Under the pieces are notes generated by a model. It was not told the DNA's origin and did no database searches. It was given only the letters and a program-made list of their open reading frames with translations. The translations under genes and the position numbers were made by a program. This document shows positions 14,601 through 24,686 of a stretch of DNA of 64,000 bases, piece by piece. The DNA comes from Lanius collurio (lineage: Eukaryota; Chordata; Aves; Passeriformes; Laniidae). The stretch is from contig JACBWW010000049.1 of assembly GCA_020086605.1 (NCBI GenBank), positions 3,343,981-3,407,980 of the forward strand. The letters run 5' to 3'. Position 1 is the stretch's first letter, and every line of letters begins with the position of its first letter.

Positions 14601-14756
14601 AACAAGGTTGGTCTTGTTGGTCTCATTTTCTTTTCTCCTTCTCCTTGCAAGTAGCCCTGTTTTTGTGCTCCACATTATTGCAAGCTGTTCTGTGATTAAG
14701 TAAAATAAACAAACTATGGCCTTAATTTTGCTTTGGTTTTTTTTCTTTTCTTTCAG

Positions 14757-14888
14757 TGGCTGCATCAACTGCTAATTCCACAGCTGGTGCGGCCATGAAT
14801 TCTTTGACTTCTCTGGGTACTCTACAAGGACTGGCTGGAGCCACTGTTGGACTGAATAATATTAATGCACTAGCAGGTACCGTAAACA
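14757..14888 (+). CDS. CELF2: CELF2 coding exon, divergent linker part 1 (alternative donors)
   Basis: This internal exon encodes part of the divergent linker between RRM2 and RRM3 of CELF2, the region tied to splicing activation and protein contacts. The frame (codons in step with 14756, whose G would be replaced by the last base of the preceding exon) reads VAASTANSTAGAAMNSLTSL, then GTLQGLAGATVGLNNINALA, the known CELF1/CELF2 sequence. The acceptor is a long T-rich tract ending in CAG at 14756. There are two donors. The first, after 14876 (GCAG then GTACCG), gives a 120-nt exon. The second, after 14888 (AACA then GTGAGT), adds four codons (GTVN) and gives 132 nt. Both leave phase 1. The second donor is nearer consensus. 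CELF2 is preferred over CELF1 from the downstream exons. Confidence 0.95.
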
Positions 14889-17599
14889 GTGAGTATTTAT
14901 TGCTGTGGTGGACAGCCTTCCCCAATAATCATGCCACAAAAACTATCAATTGTAAAGTGATAACATGATTTTTAATCTCTACACCAAATAAGGGGGTCAT
15001 GTTGATTCAGTTCCATTCGTGGTACCTACGTAGTTCTGGAGTCTTACAGTTTCACACAGTTTGCTCTGCAAAGTGAATTTCCTTGGGTCCCTGCATAAAG
15101 ACTCCTCTTCTTGCAGTACACAAGTCCACATGCAGGATGGTAAAAGAATTGTCACCAGGGATTTGGGTTGCCTAGGTTATAAAAGAGGCTCCATTTTCAT
15201 TGGGGGAGTCTGACAACAGGTGTATCACCCCAATGTACAAAACCTCACTCAGAAAAGCAGTGCTAAGAAAGATGTTTGCCATGGAGGCAGTCCTTTAAAA
15301 TGTCTGTAAGAATTATCTCATTTACTTGAGAGTAACATGCTTTAAAAATGAAGCCAAGTCTGGCTTTTAATTGGCAAGCATAGGACAACATGCATTCAGT
15401 CACCTGTAAAGCCAGAGCACATACACCTGTCCTATGACATCTTAACAAACCCTCCAGCTAAGTAGATGCCAGCAGTTGGTAGAATATTCTTCCTTGTTCT
15501 TAGCCTTGGTCAAGATTTTCTTGAAGAAGGATTTTATTTTTTAATTGTTTCTGCTATGATGACTTCACCTTTGCCTGTAATGGAAAAGATTTGCCCAGCT
15601 GCATTTTTCCCCCCTTCTTCTTTTTGTTCTTTAGCTGCTGTTGCTCCTTGCATTTCCTTTTGCAATGCAAGGAATCTATTTGGTCTTTGCCAGTCCATGA
15701 CCCATCATAATGCACCCTCAGGAATGGATGTCCTCCTCAGTATCTCTTGCTCACTCTGATGCTCTGCATGATGTCCTTTCTGTCACTGTTACTTGGCTGC
15801 TCACCCAGTCTTTTTGTTCTGTGATCTCTGGTGGCATTGTTGGGAGCTGGGAAGGAAGGGGGCTTTTGGATGTCCATGTAGCAGTGTTGAATGGTTGCAT
15901 GGGGTCTCGTGTAAAGTAGGACTTGCTTCTGGCAAGGACATGTGCATTTCACACAAAGCAACCTCTTTGTAAATACAGCTCAAGGGCAGCTGAGGAAAAG
16001 TGAGTATTAGGTCCCAAATGGCAAATGTTCATTTCCTTTCTTATTATTCCATTAGTGTCAAAGCAAGCCACTGGACATGGCATGCATGGAAAGCTAACTT
16101 ACCTCCTCTCCTATTATGAGCTCTTGTAGTAAGAGCTCTACCCTGTCATGAGTAAGAAATCATTAAATGTCCTTTCTGATTAACAGTCATTGTGCTTCAT
16201 TTGGTTTATAAAAGGTCATAATATCAAGAGCAAAATATGGCATCCCACTCCTCCCCTCCCACAAGTGCTGAGAACCAGACACACTGGAGCACTCCAACAT
16301 AATGTACCCCATCATCAAGACCAAGCAAGAGTGAATCCTGTGAGCTCTTTGCGTGGGAGCCCTTCTGTTGCACTCCTTGTAGCACGCCTTGCTAGGCTGC
16401 AAGCAAAGAGTTTACATTTTCTCAGCAAGTATTTTGAGGTGATGTGTGTGGGAACTTATCTGCATGTGTCATTTAAAGTATTAATGATGTATTCACAATC
16501 TGGTACCAAATTTCAGTTTGCTTTAAGTCACCATTGCTTCCATGGACTTGTACTGACAGTGACTGCAGTCCCAACTCTTCTTCATGGATGTTTTTATGGA
16601 TATATGTATAATGCTTACAAAATGTGTGTGGGTATGTCTGTCTATGTATATACATACATGAGAGAGAGCTAAAGAGGGGAAACTGCTTCCCCATGACACA
16701 GCTCAGCCTTAGGACACTGTTTCTCTCAAAAGAAATTATCCTGATTATCACTTTCTGGTACTCATGATGTTGATGATAGTGAAGCATTGCTCAAATTACA
16801 GTAACTTCCCCTGTCTATTTTAATGACAGTCTGAGGTTTTTCATGATGACCATGTCTGATTCAGTTATTCACACTCAAACCCACCTGGGAGATTGCCTTT
16901 AGGAAACCTCACATTTACTAAGTCTGATGTTTCACACTGACATGGCTTATGCCATGGTCATAAGCAGGCTAGTAAAAAATATTCACTGGTCATGGACATT
17001 CCTGAAGTAACTGTGCAGCAAATTGGGAATTGAGGGACATGCTTCTAATTGGGGAATTAGAAAATCCAAAGCACAAGTCAAACAGAGCTTAACCCAAAAA
17101 TTAATCAGAAGGTGGCACTGGGCTTGGGCATTGATTTAAATAGAGGTTCAAAGAGATGCTCTTTTGCCTATGTCCTGCTCTGCATGTGAGACTCTCATGG
17201 AGAATGTCTTCCATGCTGAGCTCAGCAGAAGACTTTTATCTGTTTTCTCCATCTGGTCTGGGTTTGTGAAGAGAAGCTGGGCTATGGAGACTGATAGTGC
17301 TGTCATTGTAGAGAGAAGCATTTTAAAAAGATGTCTGGAGGCCTTAAATAAAGTGGAGTATGGTAAGTTTAACTGTCTCCAAGGTTTTGTCAGCAATTGT
17401 ACTTGCTGTGGGTATTCAGTCCTCTCTTTGTTGTTCTGGAGGCACCTAAAACTTTAAATAGCAAAGCATTAGACTGTCTGCTCTTAACATGTAAATTTAA
17501 GAATTCTAAGTAACAAAAAGAATTATGAATTATGAGGAAAATTTAGTAAAGAGGGAGGAAGTGATTATTTGCAATTAAGAAGGAGGACCATACTTTGAG

Positions 17600-17760
17600 G
17601 ATACTGGACAGCCATGGCACAATATTTGTGTGTGACCCCAGGGCAGTCACTTAGCCTTTCTGCCCCCTTATTTACATCTGTAAAACAGAGATAAAACTAT
17701 TCATGACAGATTTGAAGGTGCTTGAAAAGCACTTTGCGAGACCTTTAGACTTGGCAAGCT
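17600..17760 (+). repeat. MIR-type ancient SINE
   Basis: The segment has the order of a MIR/amniote CORE-SINE: GTGTGTGACCCCAGGGCAGT, CACTTAGCCTTTCTG, TTACATCTGTAAAACAGAGA and the 3' end CTTGAAAAGCACTTTGCGAG. Such elements spread before the bird/mammal split, so the copy is very old and notable for still being readable. Confidence 0.7.
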
Positions 17761-18509
17761 TTGTTGCTTCTGTATTATGTAGAGACACTCAGAAAAGTAG
17801 AAGGCCATAGATGAGAGGCTCCAAAAGGTTATTTCACAGAAGGGAGGAAGGGACCAGAGTTCAGTGTGAGACTGAGGTGCATTGGTAGAGATAATAAAGA
17901 GATGGCAAAGATGTGTAACAGCAGCTGGGCCTTGCAGATTTCATAAAAATGTAAGAACAGAGAAAGTGTCGGGTGCTTTCTGCAGCTCTGTTTTGCTCAG
18001 GAGGGAGGTGTATGCCACACGTGGGCTGTGGCAGCAGTAGCTGTGCCCTTCCCCGGAGCAGTGCCGTGGGTCGGCTTGTGTGGCTGATGGCTGACCTGGA
18101 ATCACTTGGTGGGAAGGTGCTATTGATTCCAGGGGAAAGGAGGGGGAGGATGCTGCCCACTGCAACACAAAGCATGTTTATCTAATAGGCCGATGACTCA
18201 TGGAAGATAATGTGGTATCCTAATGCTACCTCTGTTATCCAGTTATCTCAGCACTCTAATAAAAAGAGAGATACAAGCTGCTTTATCAGGAGCCTCTACT
18301 TTAACCAGTCCTGTGTGTACACCCATGCAAGCAGTGACAAACCTAAGTTCAAAAACATCAGAACAGACTAAGGTCAGCCTCAGGATCAAATTATTAGTCG
18401 TAGTAATATCTAATATATAATATATTGTATATTATACATCCTTTATTATAAAAATTATTATTGATATTGTTGCTGTTATTATTATTCATGTTATTATAAT
18501 ATTTTGAAT

Positions 18510-19547
18510 GCCACTCTATCACTCCCTCCCCTGAACTGGGCAGGGGAGAGAAAACATAACAAAAGGCTTATGAGTTGAGATAAGGGCAGGGAGAGATCCC
18601 TTACCAACTACCATCACAGACAGAACACTCCTGACTTGGGCAAATTAGAGTCCACTTACTACCAATCAAATCCGAGTAGAATAATGAGAAATGAAACCAA
18701 ATCTTAAAAACACCTTCTTCCCACTCCTACCTTCCTCCCAGGCTTAACTTTATTCCTGAATTCTCCACCTACTCTTCCCCACTGGTGCAGGAGGAGGGGA
18801 AATGGGGGTTGCAGTGAGTTTATCACACATTGTTCCTGCAGCTCCCTCCTCCTCAGGGTTGGACTCCTCACACTGTTCCTCTGCTCCAGCGTGGGGTCCC
18901 TCCCACAGGAGAGAGTTCTTCACCAGCTCCTTTCCACAGGCTGCAGCACTCCACAAATTGCTCCAGTATGGGTCTGTTCCATGGCGTTTCCTTCAGGAAC
19001 AGGCTGCTCCAGAGTGGGTCCCCCACAGGGGATTGACAACAAACCTACTCCAGTGCAATCATCTCTCCGCAGGTCCTGCCAGGAGCACTGCCTTCCCATG
19101 GGGTCACAGCCTTCTCTGGGCATCCACCTGCTCTGGTGTGGACTCCTCCAGGGGCTGCAGGTGGATCTCTGCTCCCCATGGACCCCCATGTGCTGCAGGG
19201 CACGGCTGCCTCAGCGTGGGCTGCACCAGGGGATTCTCATCTCCAGTGCCAGGAGCAGCTCCTGCCCCTCCTTCTCCACTGACCCTGGGTCTGCTGAGCT
19301 GTTTCTCTCACATGTTCTCACTCGTCTCTTCTCTAGCTGCAGTTGCCATTGCACAGTGCTTTTTCTCCTTCTCAGCCATGTTACCCCCGAGGTGCTGCCA
19401 CTGTCACTGATGGGCTCAGCCTTGGGCAGTGGAGGGTCTGTCTTGGAGCCATCTGGCATTGGCTCTGTAGGACACAGAAGAGGCTTCCATCCGTTTGTCA
19501 CAGAAACCACCCCTGTATTGCCCCCACTACCACACAAACCCAATATA
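18510..19547 (-). mobile_element. ERV (ERVL-type) LTR, antisense in CELF2 intron
   Basis: On the - strand this 1.04-kb block follows the order of an LTR family abundant in songbirds. It begins near GGGTTTGTGTGGTAGTGGGG (right edge), passes through GAGCCAATGCCAGATGGCTC and a variable-number region of degenerate GCTGGAGCAG-type units (about five between 18880 and 19150), and ends near CTTATCTCAACTCATAAGCC and AGTGATAGAGTGGC (left edge). No viral coding region adjoins it, so it is most likely a solo LTR; the left end seems slightly truncated. It lies opposite to CELF2 transcription. The long frames across it are fortuitous. Family identity is from recall. Confidence 0.8.
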
Positions 19548-21051
19548 GTTTTATAATGGAACCATTATACAAGAAATACCCAGGTCTGTTGAGCTCTGAC
19601 AGAGATTTTTGTTCAAAGCAGTGGCAGCCAGTACCTCCCATCAGGGTACAGCAATGCTCTGAAGTGGGGTGAGGGGAAAGAGAAGTCTTCAAAGTGAGAC
19701 ATTTTATTAAGGAAAGGCTAAGAATATCACATCTCTGTCAAGTGTTTAGTCACACAAATTATAGTAAGATCAAAAGGTATAATTTATGCAGTACAATTCT
19801 CTTAATTGGCACAGACCCTGGTGGAGCCGAAAAGGTGCCACTTGAACAATTGTCCTGATTATTGGAGACTCATAGGAATAGGCTTTTCAAATCTACATAA
19901 GAGATAGAAGGATACTGGGGTCAGCATCTTTATCCTCCTCTGTCAATGCTGGATAAATCCCTGCAGTATTCTTCCTATTTCTAAATTACTCATGTGATAA
20001 GGTTTCTGCCATCTTCCTTGAAGATTGTTTCCCAGTCTAATAGATTTAATTATTAATTTACTATAAAGTGTCCTCTGCCTAATTTCCCCACTTTTCCACA
20101 ATTTACATACCAACCCTTATTATTGCTCCAAAATTAAGCCCTCTCCTTCTCTTTACTGTTCCTCACTTTGGGGTGTTAATATGACACCACCAGTCACATC
20201 TTCACCCACCGTTTTACCAATCAAAACATTACACAATGTCTAAGAAATGATTGCTTGCTGGTGATTCCGAGTGCCCCCCCTTCCCACCCACCCCCATTTT
20301 TCTAGTAACTGTCTTCTGTACCTTGAGGGGCCTGATTAAGCCCTTTAAGTTGTTTGTGAGCTCTAAAACTGGAAACTGGGGAACTGGGATAGCTAATTGT
20401 GCAGAAAACATGGCCTGACTTTCAGTCCTCATGGGCTGTCACTGCTCAAGTTCACAGAAGTTGGGCATGTGAAAGGTGAACAAGGCTCTGAACCCTGCCA
20501 TGCTTTCAAGTTCCAGCAGAAAATTTACTTTTTTGGAATGTCTGAAAGACATGCTGGCACTGTTAACTTCAACATAACTCATTTAGGAGCCGTGCTGAGA
20601 AACAGAAGTAATGGAGGGAAGCTGTAACTCAGGAGTTTGTCCACCATCGAATCATAGTAGTACAACTCCTTATGCAGACAACACTCTTTGCACGGATGAG
20701 GGATGCCATTTTCTGCACAGCTAGCAATCCCATCTGAAATTTCCTCTTTAACAGCCACCCCAGTTAAATTACTCTGTTGCTTATCAGGATGTAGAATCCC
20801 TGTAACTAAAAAACAAAGTGACTCTTGCTTCCTGTGTGAAGAAAAACATTGCTAGAAACAAATGCTTTTGTTTCTTCATGAAAGATGCTTAGTCTGGATG
20901 AAGTACTTTTAGTCACTCTGGATGTGCTGCTGTTCATCTCTTGTGGAGGGACTGGAGTGACTAGAGGAGGAGGGTGGAAGCAATGAGCATTGCAGTCCAT
21001 CTTTCTACCACAAGCCTAAGGGACAAAGCCTGTAATTGTACAGAGGGTTAT

Positions 21052-21085
21052 CATAGAATCATTTAGGTTGAAAAAAATCTGTTTT
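21052..21085 (-). repeat. CR1 3' tail fragment, antisense
   Basis: CATAGAATCATTTAGGTTGA is the reverse complement of the terminal CR1 tail. Only about 30 bp are recognisable before the sequence becomes unique. Confidence 0.6.
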
Positions 21086-21346
21086 AAAATGCAGTTAATC
21101 GGTGTTCTCTGCTCACTCTGTATAAGCAAAACACATCTGAAATGGTGTGGCCATGCTGAAGACCCTGGTCAGAGAGAATGGGTTTCCTCGCAGGCTGCTT
21201 TTCCCAGTGGCCAGCTCACAAGGATACAGGTCAAAGAGGTCCCACACTGCCAGCCTCAGACACCCACCGCAGAAGCACAGGGGTCAAGGAGAACGAGCAG
21301 AAAGGCTCTCAGGAGCAAGGAGCTGTAGAACTTGCCAGTAGCAGGC

Positions 21347-21453
21347 TGCATGCGAGTCCATTTGACTGTGCAACCCTTGTGCTGAAGTGATCCTGACGCC
21401 AAAGTCGTGTTTCTTTGTCCTCAGTCCCATTTGGTGAAGTGCCGAGCTGCATG
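21347..21453 (+). promoter_or_regulatory. Two UGCAUG (Rbfox-type) motifs upstream of alternative acceptor
   Basis: TGCATG occurs at 21347-21352 and 21448-21453, about 200 and 100 nt upstream of the first acceptor of the next CELF2 exon. UGCAUG is the established binding site of Rbfox splicing regulators. The paired placement next to an exon with two acceptors suggests regulated splicing, but the motif is short and function is inferred. Confidence 0.4.
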
Positions 21454-21553
21454 CACTGCTGTCGTTGTCAGTGTCGTATAATACCAACAACTTTCGGAAA
21501 GCACTAATGAACAAGTGCAATTTCTTTTCTCTATTGTTGGGTTTTTTGTAAAG

Positions 21554-21751
21554 TTGCTCAAATGCTCTCAGGTATGGCGGCCCTGAACGGAGGACTCGGC
21601 GCAACAGGCCTGACGAACGGCACGGCCGGCACGATGGACGCGCTCACCCAGGCCTACTCAGGAATCCAGCAGTACGCGGCCGCCGCGCTGCCCACCCTCT
21701 ACAGCCAGAGCCTGCTGCAGCAGCAGAGCGCCGCGGGCAGCCAGAAGGAAG
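21554..21751 (+). CDS. CELF2: CELF2 coding exon, divergent linker part 2 (alternative acceptors)
   Basis: The exon encodes the end of the CELF2 linker, including [20 protein letters not shown], an Ala/Tyr-rich stretch ([20 protein letters not shown]) and the Gln-rich [26 protein letters not shown] fits CELF2; CELF1 has a different residue there. There are two acceptors. AG at 21552-21553 gives a 198-nt exon starting with codons for VAQMLSG when joined to the short donor. CTCTCAG ending at 21571 gives a 180-nt exon starting GTATGG. Both need one base from the previous exon. The donor is GTAAGC at 21752, phase 1. The exon is very GC- and CpG-rich (for example GCGGCCGCCGCG) in an AT-rich setting. 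Confidence 0.96.
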
Positions 21752-24542
21752 GTAAGCGCCCTTCTTACGGCCCTCAGCGCTGCCACGCCTCCGTTTCCTC
21801 AGGGGGGCTTCGTGGGAGGCCTACAGCAGTCTAATCTGTGATTTCTTTTTTCAGTTTTCTCCTGCTTTGCACTGTCATCTTCTTTAACCTCTAATGTGTT
21901 GCACTTTTCAACCGTCTGTCCTTCAAGTTACACTCTGCCACCCATCCTTCCTTATACAAAAGCATTTAACAACTCCCATGTAAAAAGGTGCTGCTAACAA
22001 AAATCGTCCCTCTGTGGATGCAGTTTTGTCTTCTGGTTTCCATTTTCTGTCATAGTGGAGTTAATATGATTAAGTTCAAGGTTTTGAGCTAATGACAAGA
22101 TCCGTTTTCACTTTGAGTGGTGCTTTGCTTAATTGTGGGTCGTGTGGGGAAGCAGCTAAGTGAATGATTGCCCCCCTCTCCCCACACCAACAGCACATAA
22201 ACCTCAGGAAGTTACTGCTAAGAATAAATGAATACTAATTACAAGGTGTTTAGGAAAATGAGGTTACCCTTTTCCCATCTTCCATTCCCCTTCATACTTC
22301 CCAGCCATTTTGGGGAGTTGCTTCTGTTTTCATTGCTTTCTCTCATCCTAATTTCCAACTAATTCTACAAAGACAGGAAAATACTGCATGCTTTCTAGGG
22401 CTGTATCTATGTTGTCACTACTGTTCTTGCCAAGGATCAGCTTTGGAAATAAACCTAGTATAATATCCTCAAGAGAAATCTTTTTTATCCTCTTTTGAAA
22501 CGGTATCTTGTACTGTTATGGGATGTGTTTCCTAGGAAGACAGACTTGGCATTCCTCCAGCTAGTTATTGTATAGGGATGCTGGAGTTTAAATGTATATT
22601 TTCTCTGAAGTCTTTTCTTCATTTGCTGCTAACAGCTTGGATTATTTTAAATGAAGGGGGGATTTTTTTTAAAATCTTTTTTCCACATCTTTTTGTTTTC
22701 TGCATTTATCTTTCACCTCAGGCCCTTTGCTCAGTGACAATAGACTATTTGACATCAGAAAATTGTTGTTTTGGTGTCATTGCAAGATACATAGTGAAGG
22801 AGAGTATGATTTTTTTCTAACTATTTAAATTTTTTTCTGTTCAGAAACATTCAAATCAGCTTTAGGTTTATTTTTTATTTTTATGAATTGGCAGCTTCCT
22901 TTTTAAAATGCAGTATTTTTGTTCTGTATCTTGTATCTGTTAGTAAGTGGTTAAGTTCAAGTGAGTGAGTTCCACTGCTGAATACCAACAGCAATGTTTT
23001 GTCTCTTACCATGATTTCTGATGGAATGGTGAAGAGTCTGGAGTGGTTGAGACAAACAAGTACCGGAGAAAAATGCTGTATAAATATTAAATGCTGAAGC
23101 ACAATGAACTGCCTCATGCATATGTTCTTAAATATTATTTAGTAATTTTTTCCCTATTTAAAAGAATATTATTTGCTGAAAATTATAGTTTACTTGTGAC
23201 AAGAAGAAAAAAAGTTCCAGATGACAAGTTTTTTTCATCAATTTTTTTCCCATCTCCCCAAGAATTTTTCCTTTTTTTTTTTTGGTTTTTTTTTTTTTTT
23301 TGTTTGTTTTGTTTTTATACCTTATTCATTTATCCCCTCCTCCTGGGCAAACTTTGCTACCTTTTGCTTCAGAGCAGCCAGCCTGATTCTTTGTGGGAAA
23401 GATGAGGTTCTGTTGCAGAAAGAACTCTGTAAATCTGATGAGCACTTTCCTCTTCCTCTCCAGAAAACCAAGGACATCACATCTGAGGCACACTTACTTT
23501 CCATTAAGCAAGGGAATACTTAATCAGGCTATTCTAGGTGTGTTTTTAGCAGAAATGTTTGTTCCATTTGTGTACCACTTATGCTGCTGGAGCCTGCATG
23601 GGAAGGCCATGTCTGGCACCATCACATGGCACACTCTTCCTGGCATCCATTGCTCATTTCCAGTGTGTTGCTCTAAAGGGGGAATTGAGCTAGGGAAAAA
23701 AAAATAAAAACCTATTAGTGCTAGGATGCATGTTTTAACCTACAATGTTATTAATACATATCTCAAATTTTGTCTGTAAGAAAAATATTCAAAGCACTTT
23801 TGAGTTTACACCTTTCTTTGCAAAGTGTAACGCCACTTTAATTGCAACCCAACTACTTAATTTTGAACTAATTTAAAAGACTTACTTTACAAAGCTTCTT
23901 CCAGGAGACAGAGCTTTCTATGAGGAGTGCATATTAAAAAAAAAAAAAAGCTCGTTTTGAAATGAGTCAGTATAAATTTAATTCTGAATGTTTTTTTCTT
24001 GCTGACTTCACTACCTTCCAAGTCACAAGGTGTGCTTTGTCTTATTATTTTTATTTCTATCTCCAACATTTTTTTGCCCTTTGAGTTTAAATCTGTGGTA
24101 CTCAAATCTGAGCTCACCTCATTCCATTTTATAAGTTCCTGCAACTGGAATTAAACTGACAAACCCATGCAGGTGTTGGAAGCAGCAGAGGACTCCTTGT
24201 GGAGTTCTTGCGGTATTTTGAGAGCCAATACATTTTGTACCTGCTTTCCTAACCCTAATTATACTGAAAGATACTCATGTAAATTGAAGAAATAGAATGA
24301 ATTTAACTACTTATGTAGTAGAGTTATGAAATAAACACTTCTCAAAGTAAATACTTTTCAAGATGGGATGCTCTGTACTGCTTTGATGATCCTCTTGCTT
24401 TTGTTCCTTCAAAGTCGGAAAGTGAAATGCTTTCTGACCATCAGCTTCAGTAAGTATTACAGAAAAAGAGATTAAATGTAGCACTTGTAATAGCTTTTTT
24501 CATACTTCTTTTTATTTATTTATTTATTTTATTTTCCTAAAG
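21752..24542 (+). other. CELF2: CELF2 intron before RRM3
   Basis: This 2.8-kb intron runs from the GTAAGC donor to the AG at 24541-24542. It contains T-rich low-complexity runs (about 23215-23320, 22660-22690) and no recognised interspersed repeat or exon. Another TGCATG lies at 22385-22390. Confidence 0.92.
24511..24534 (+). repeat. (TTTA)n microsatellite inside a polypyrimidine tract
   Basis: About five TTTA units form most of the pyrimidine-rich part of the acceptor of the RRM3 exon, ending eight bases before the AG. Length variation here would change the distance between branch point and acceptor. Confidence 0.85.
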
Positions 24543-24686
24543 GTCCAGAAGGGGCAAACCTCTTTATTTACCACCTCCCCCAGGAGTTTGGAGACCAGGA
24601 CATTCTGCAGATGTTCATGCCTTTTGGAAATGTTATCTCTGCTAAAGTCTTCATTGACAAACAGACCAATTTGAGCAAGTGCTTTG
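24543..24686 (+). CDS. CELF2: CELF2 coding exon, first part of RRM3
   Basis: The 144-nt exon encodes [20 protein letters not shown], then [20 protein letters not shown] and QTNLSKCF. This is the start of the third RNA recognition motif, which binds U/GU-rich RNA. LFIYHL is RNP2 and KCF opens RNP1, which continues in the next exon. The residues DILQMF and GNVISAK match CELF2 rather than CELF1 (where Leu and Val are typical). The exon starts after TAAAG at 24542 in phase 1 (completing a Gly codon with the previous G) and ends with GTATGT donor at 24687, again phase 1. An intact frame and usual exon length indicate a functional gene. Confidence 0.97.

Larger units (their letters stand above)
1..14756 (+). 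other. CELF2: CELF2 intron (3' part), upstream of first visible exon
   Basis: This is intronic sequence lying 5' of the first recognisable CELF2 coding exon. It ends in a good 3' splice site: a pyrimidine-rich run at about 14731-14755 followed by AG at 14755-14756. I saw no earlier CELF2 exon; the frames present are short, lack family resemblance and often sit in CR1 copies. The stretch holds three CR1 fragments, one SINE-like remnant, AT-rich single-copy DNA and two blocks (about 6480-6720 and 7260-7460) that look like conserved non-coding DNA. An unrecognised alternative exon cannot be excluded. Confidence 0.75.
14889..21553 (+). other. CELF2: CELF2 intron between linker exons
   Basis: This 6.7-kb intron is bounded by the GTGAGT donor at 14889 (or GTACCG at 14877) and the AG at 21552-21553 (or 21570-21571). 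It contains a MIR-type SINE at about 17.6-17.76 kb, an antisense ERV LTR at 18.5-19.55 kb, an AT-rich low-complexity stretch at about 18405-18505, and a tiny CR1 tail at about 21.05 kb. The rest is single-copy DNA in which I see no exon. The 200-codon frames at 18.8-19.7 kb lie in the LTR and are not host genes. Confidence 0.9.

Noticed and set aside
16190..16672. 160-codon + strand frame
   Set aside because: No recognisable domain, low-complexity end, no splice context, and position inside a CELF2 intron; it is compatible with chance.
18802..19672. Overlapping frames of 202, 221 and 109 codons on the + strand, and frames on the - strand
   Set aside because: They lie in an ERV LTR with degenerate GC-rich internal repeats; several frames are open at once on both strands, the signature of composition and not of coding.
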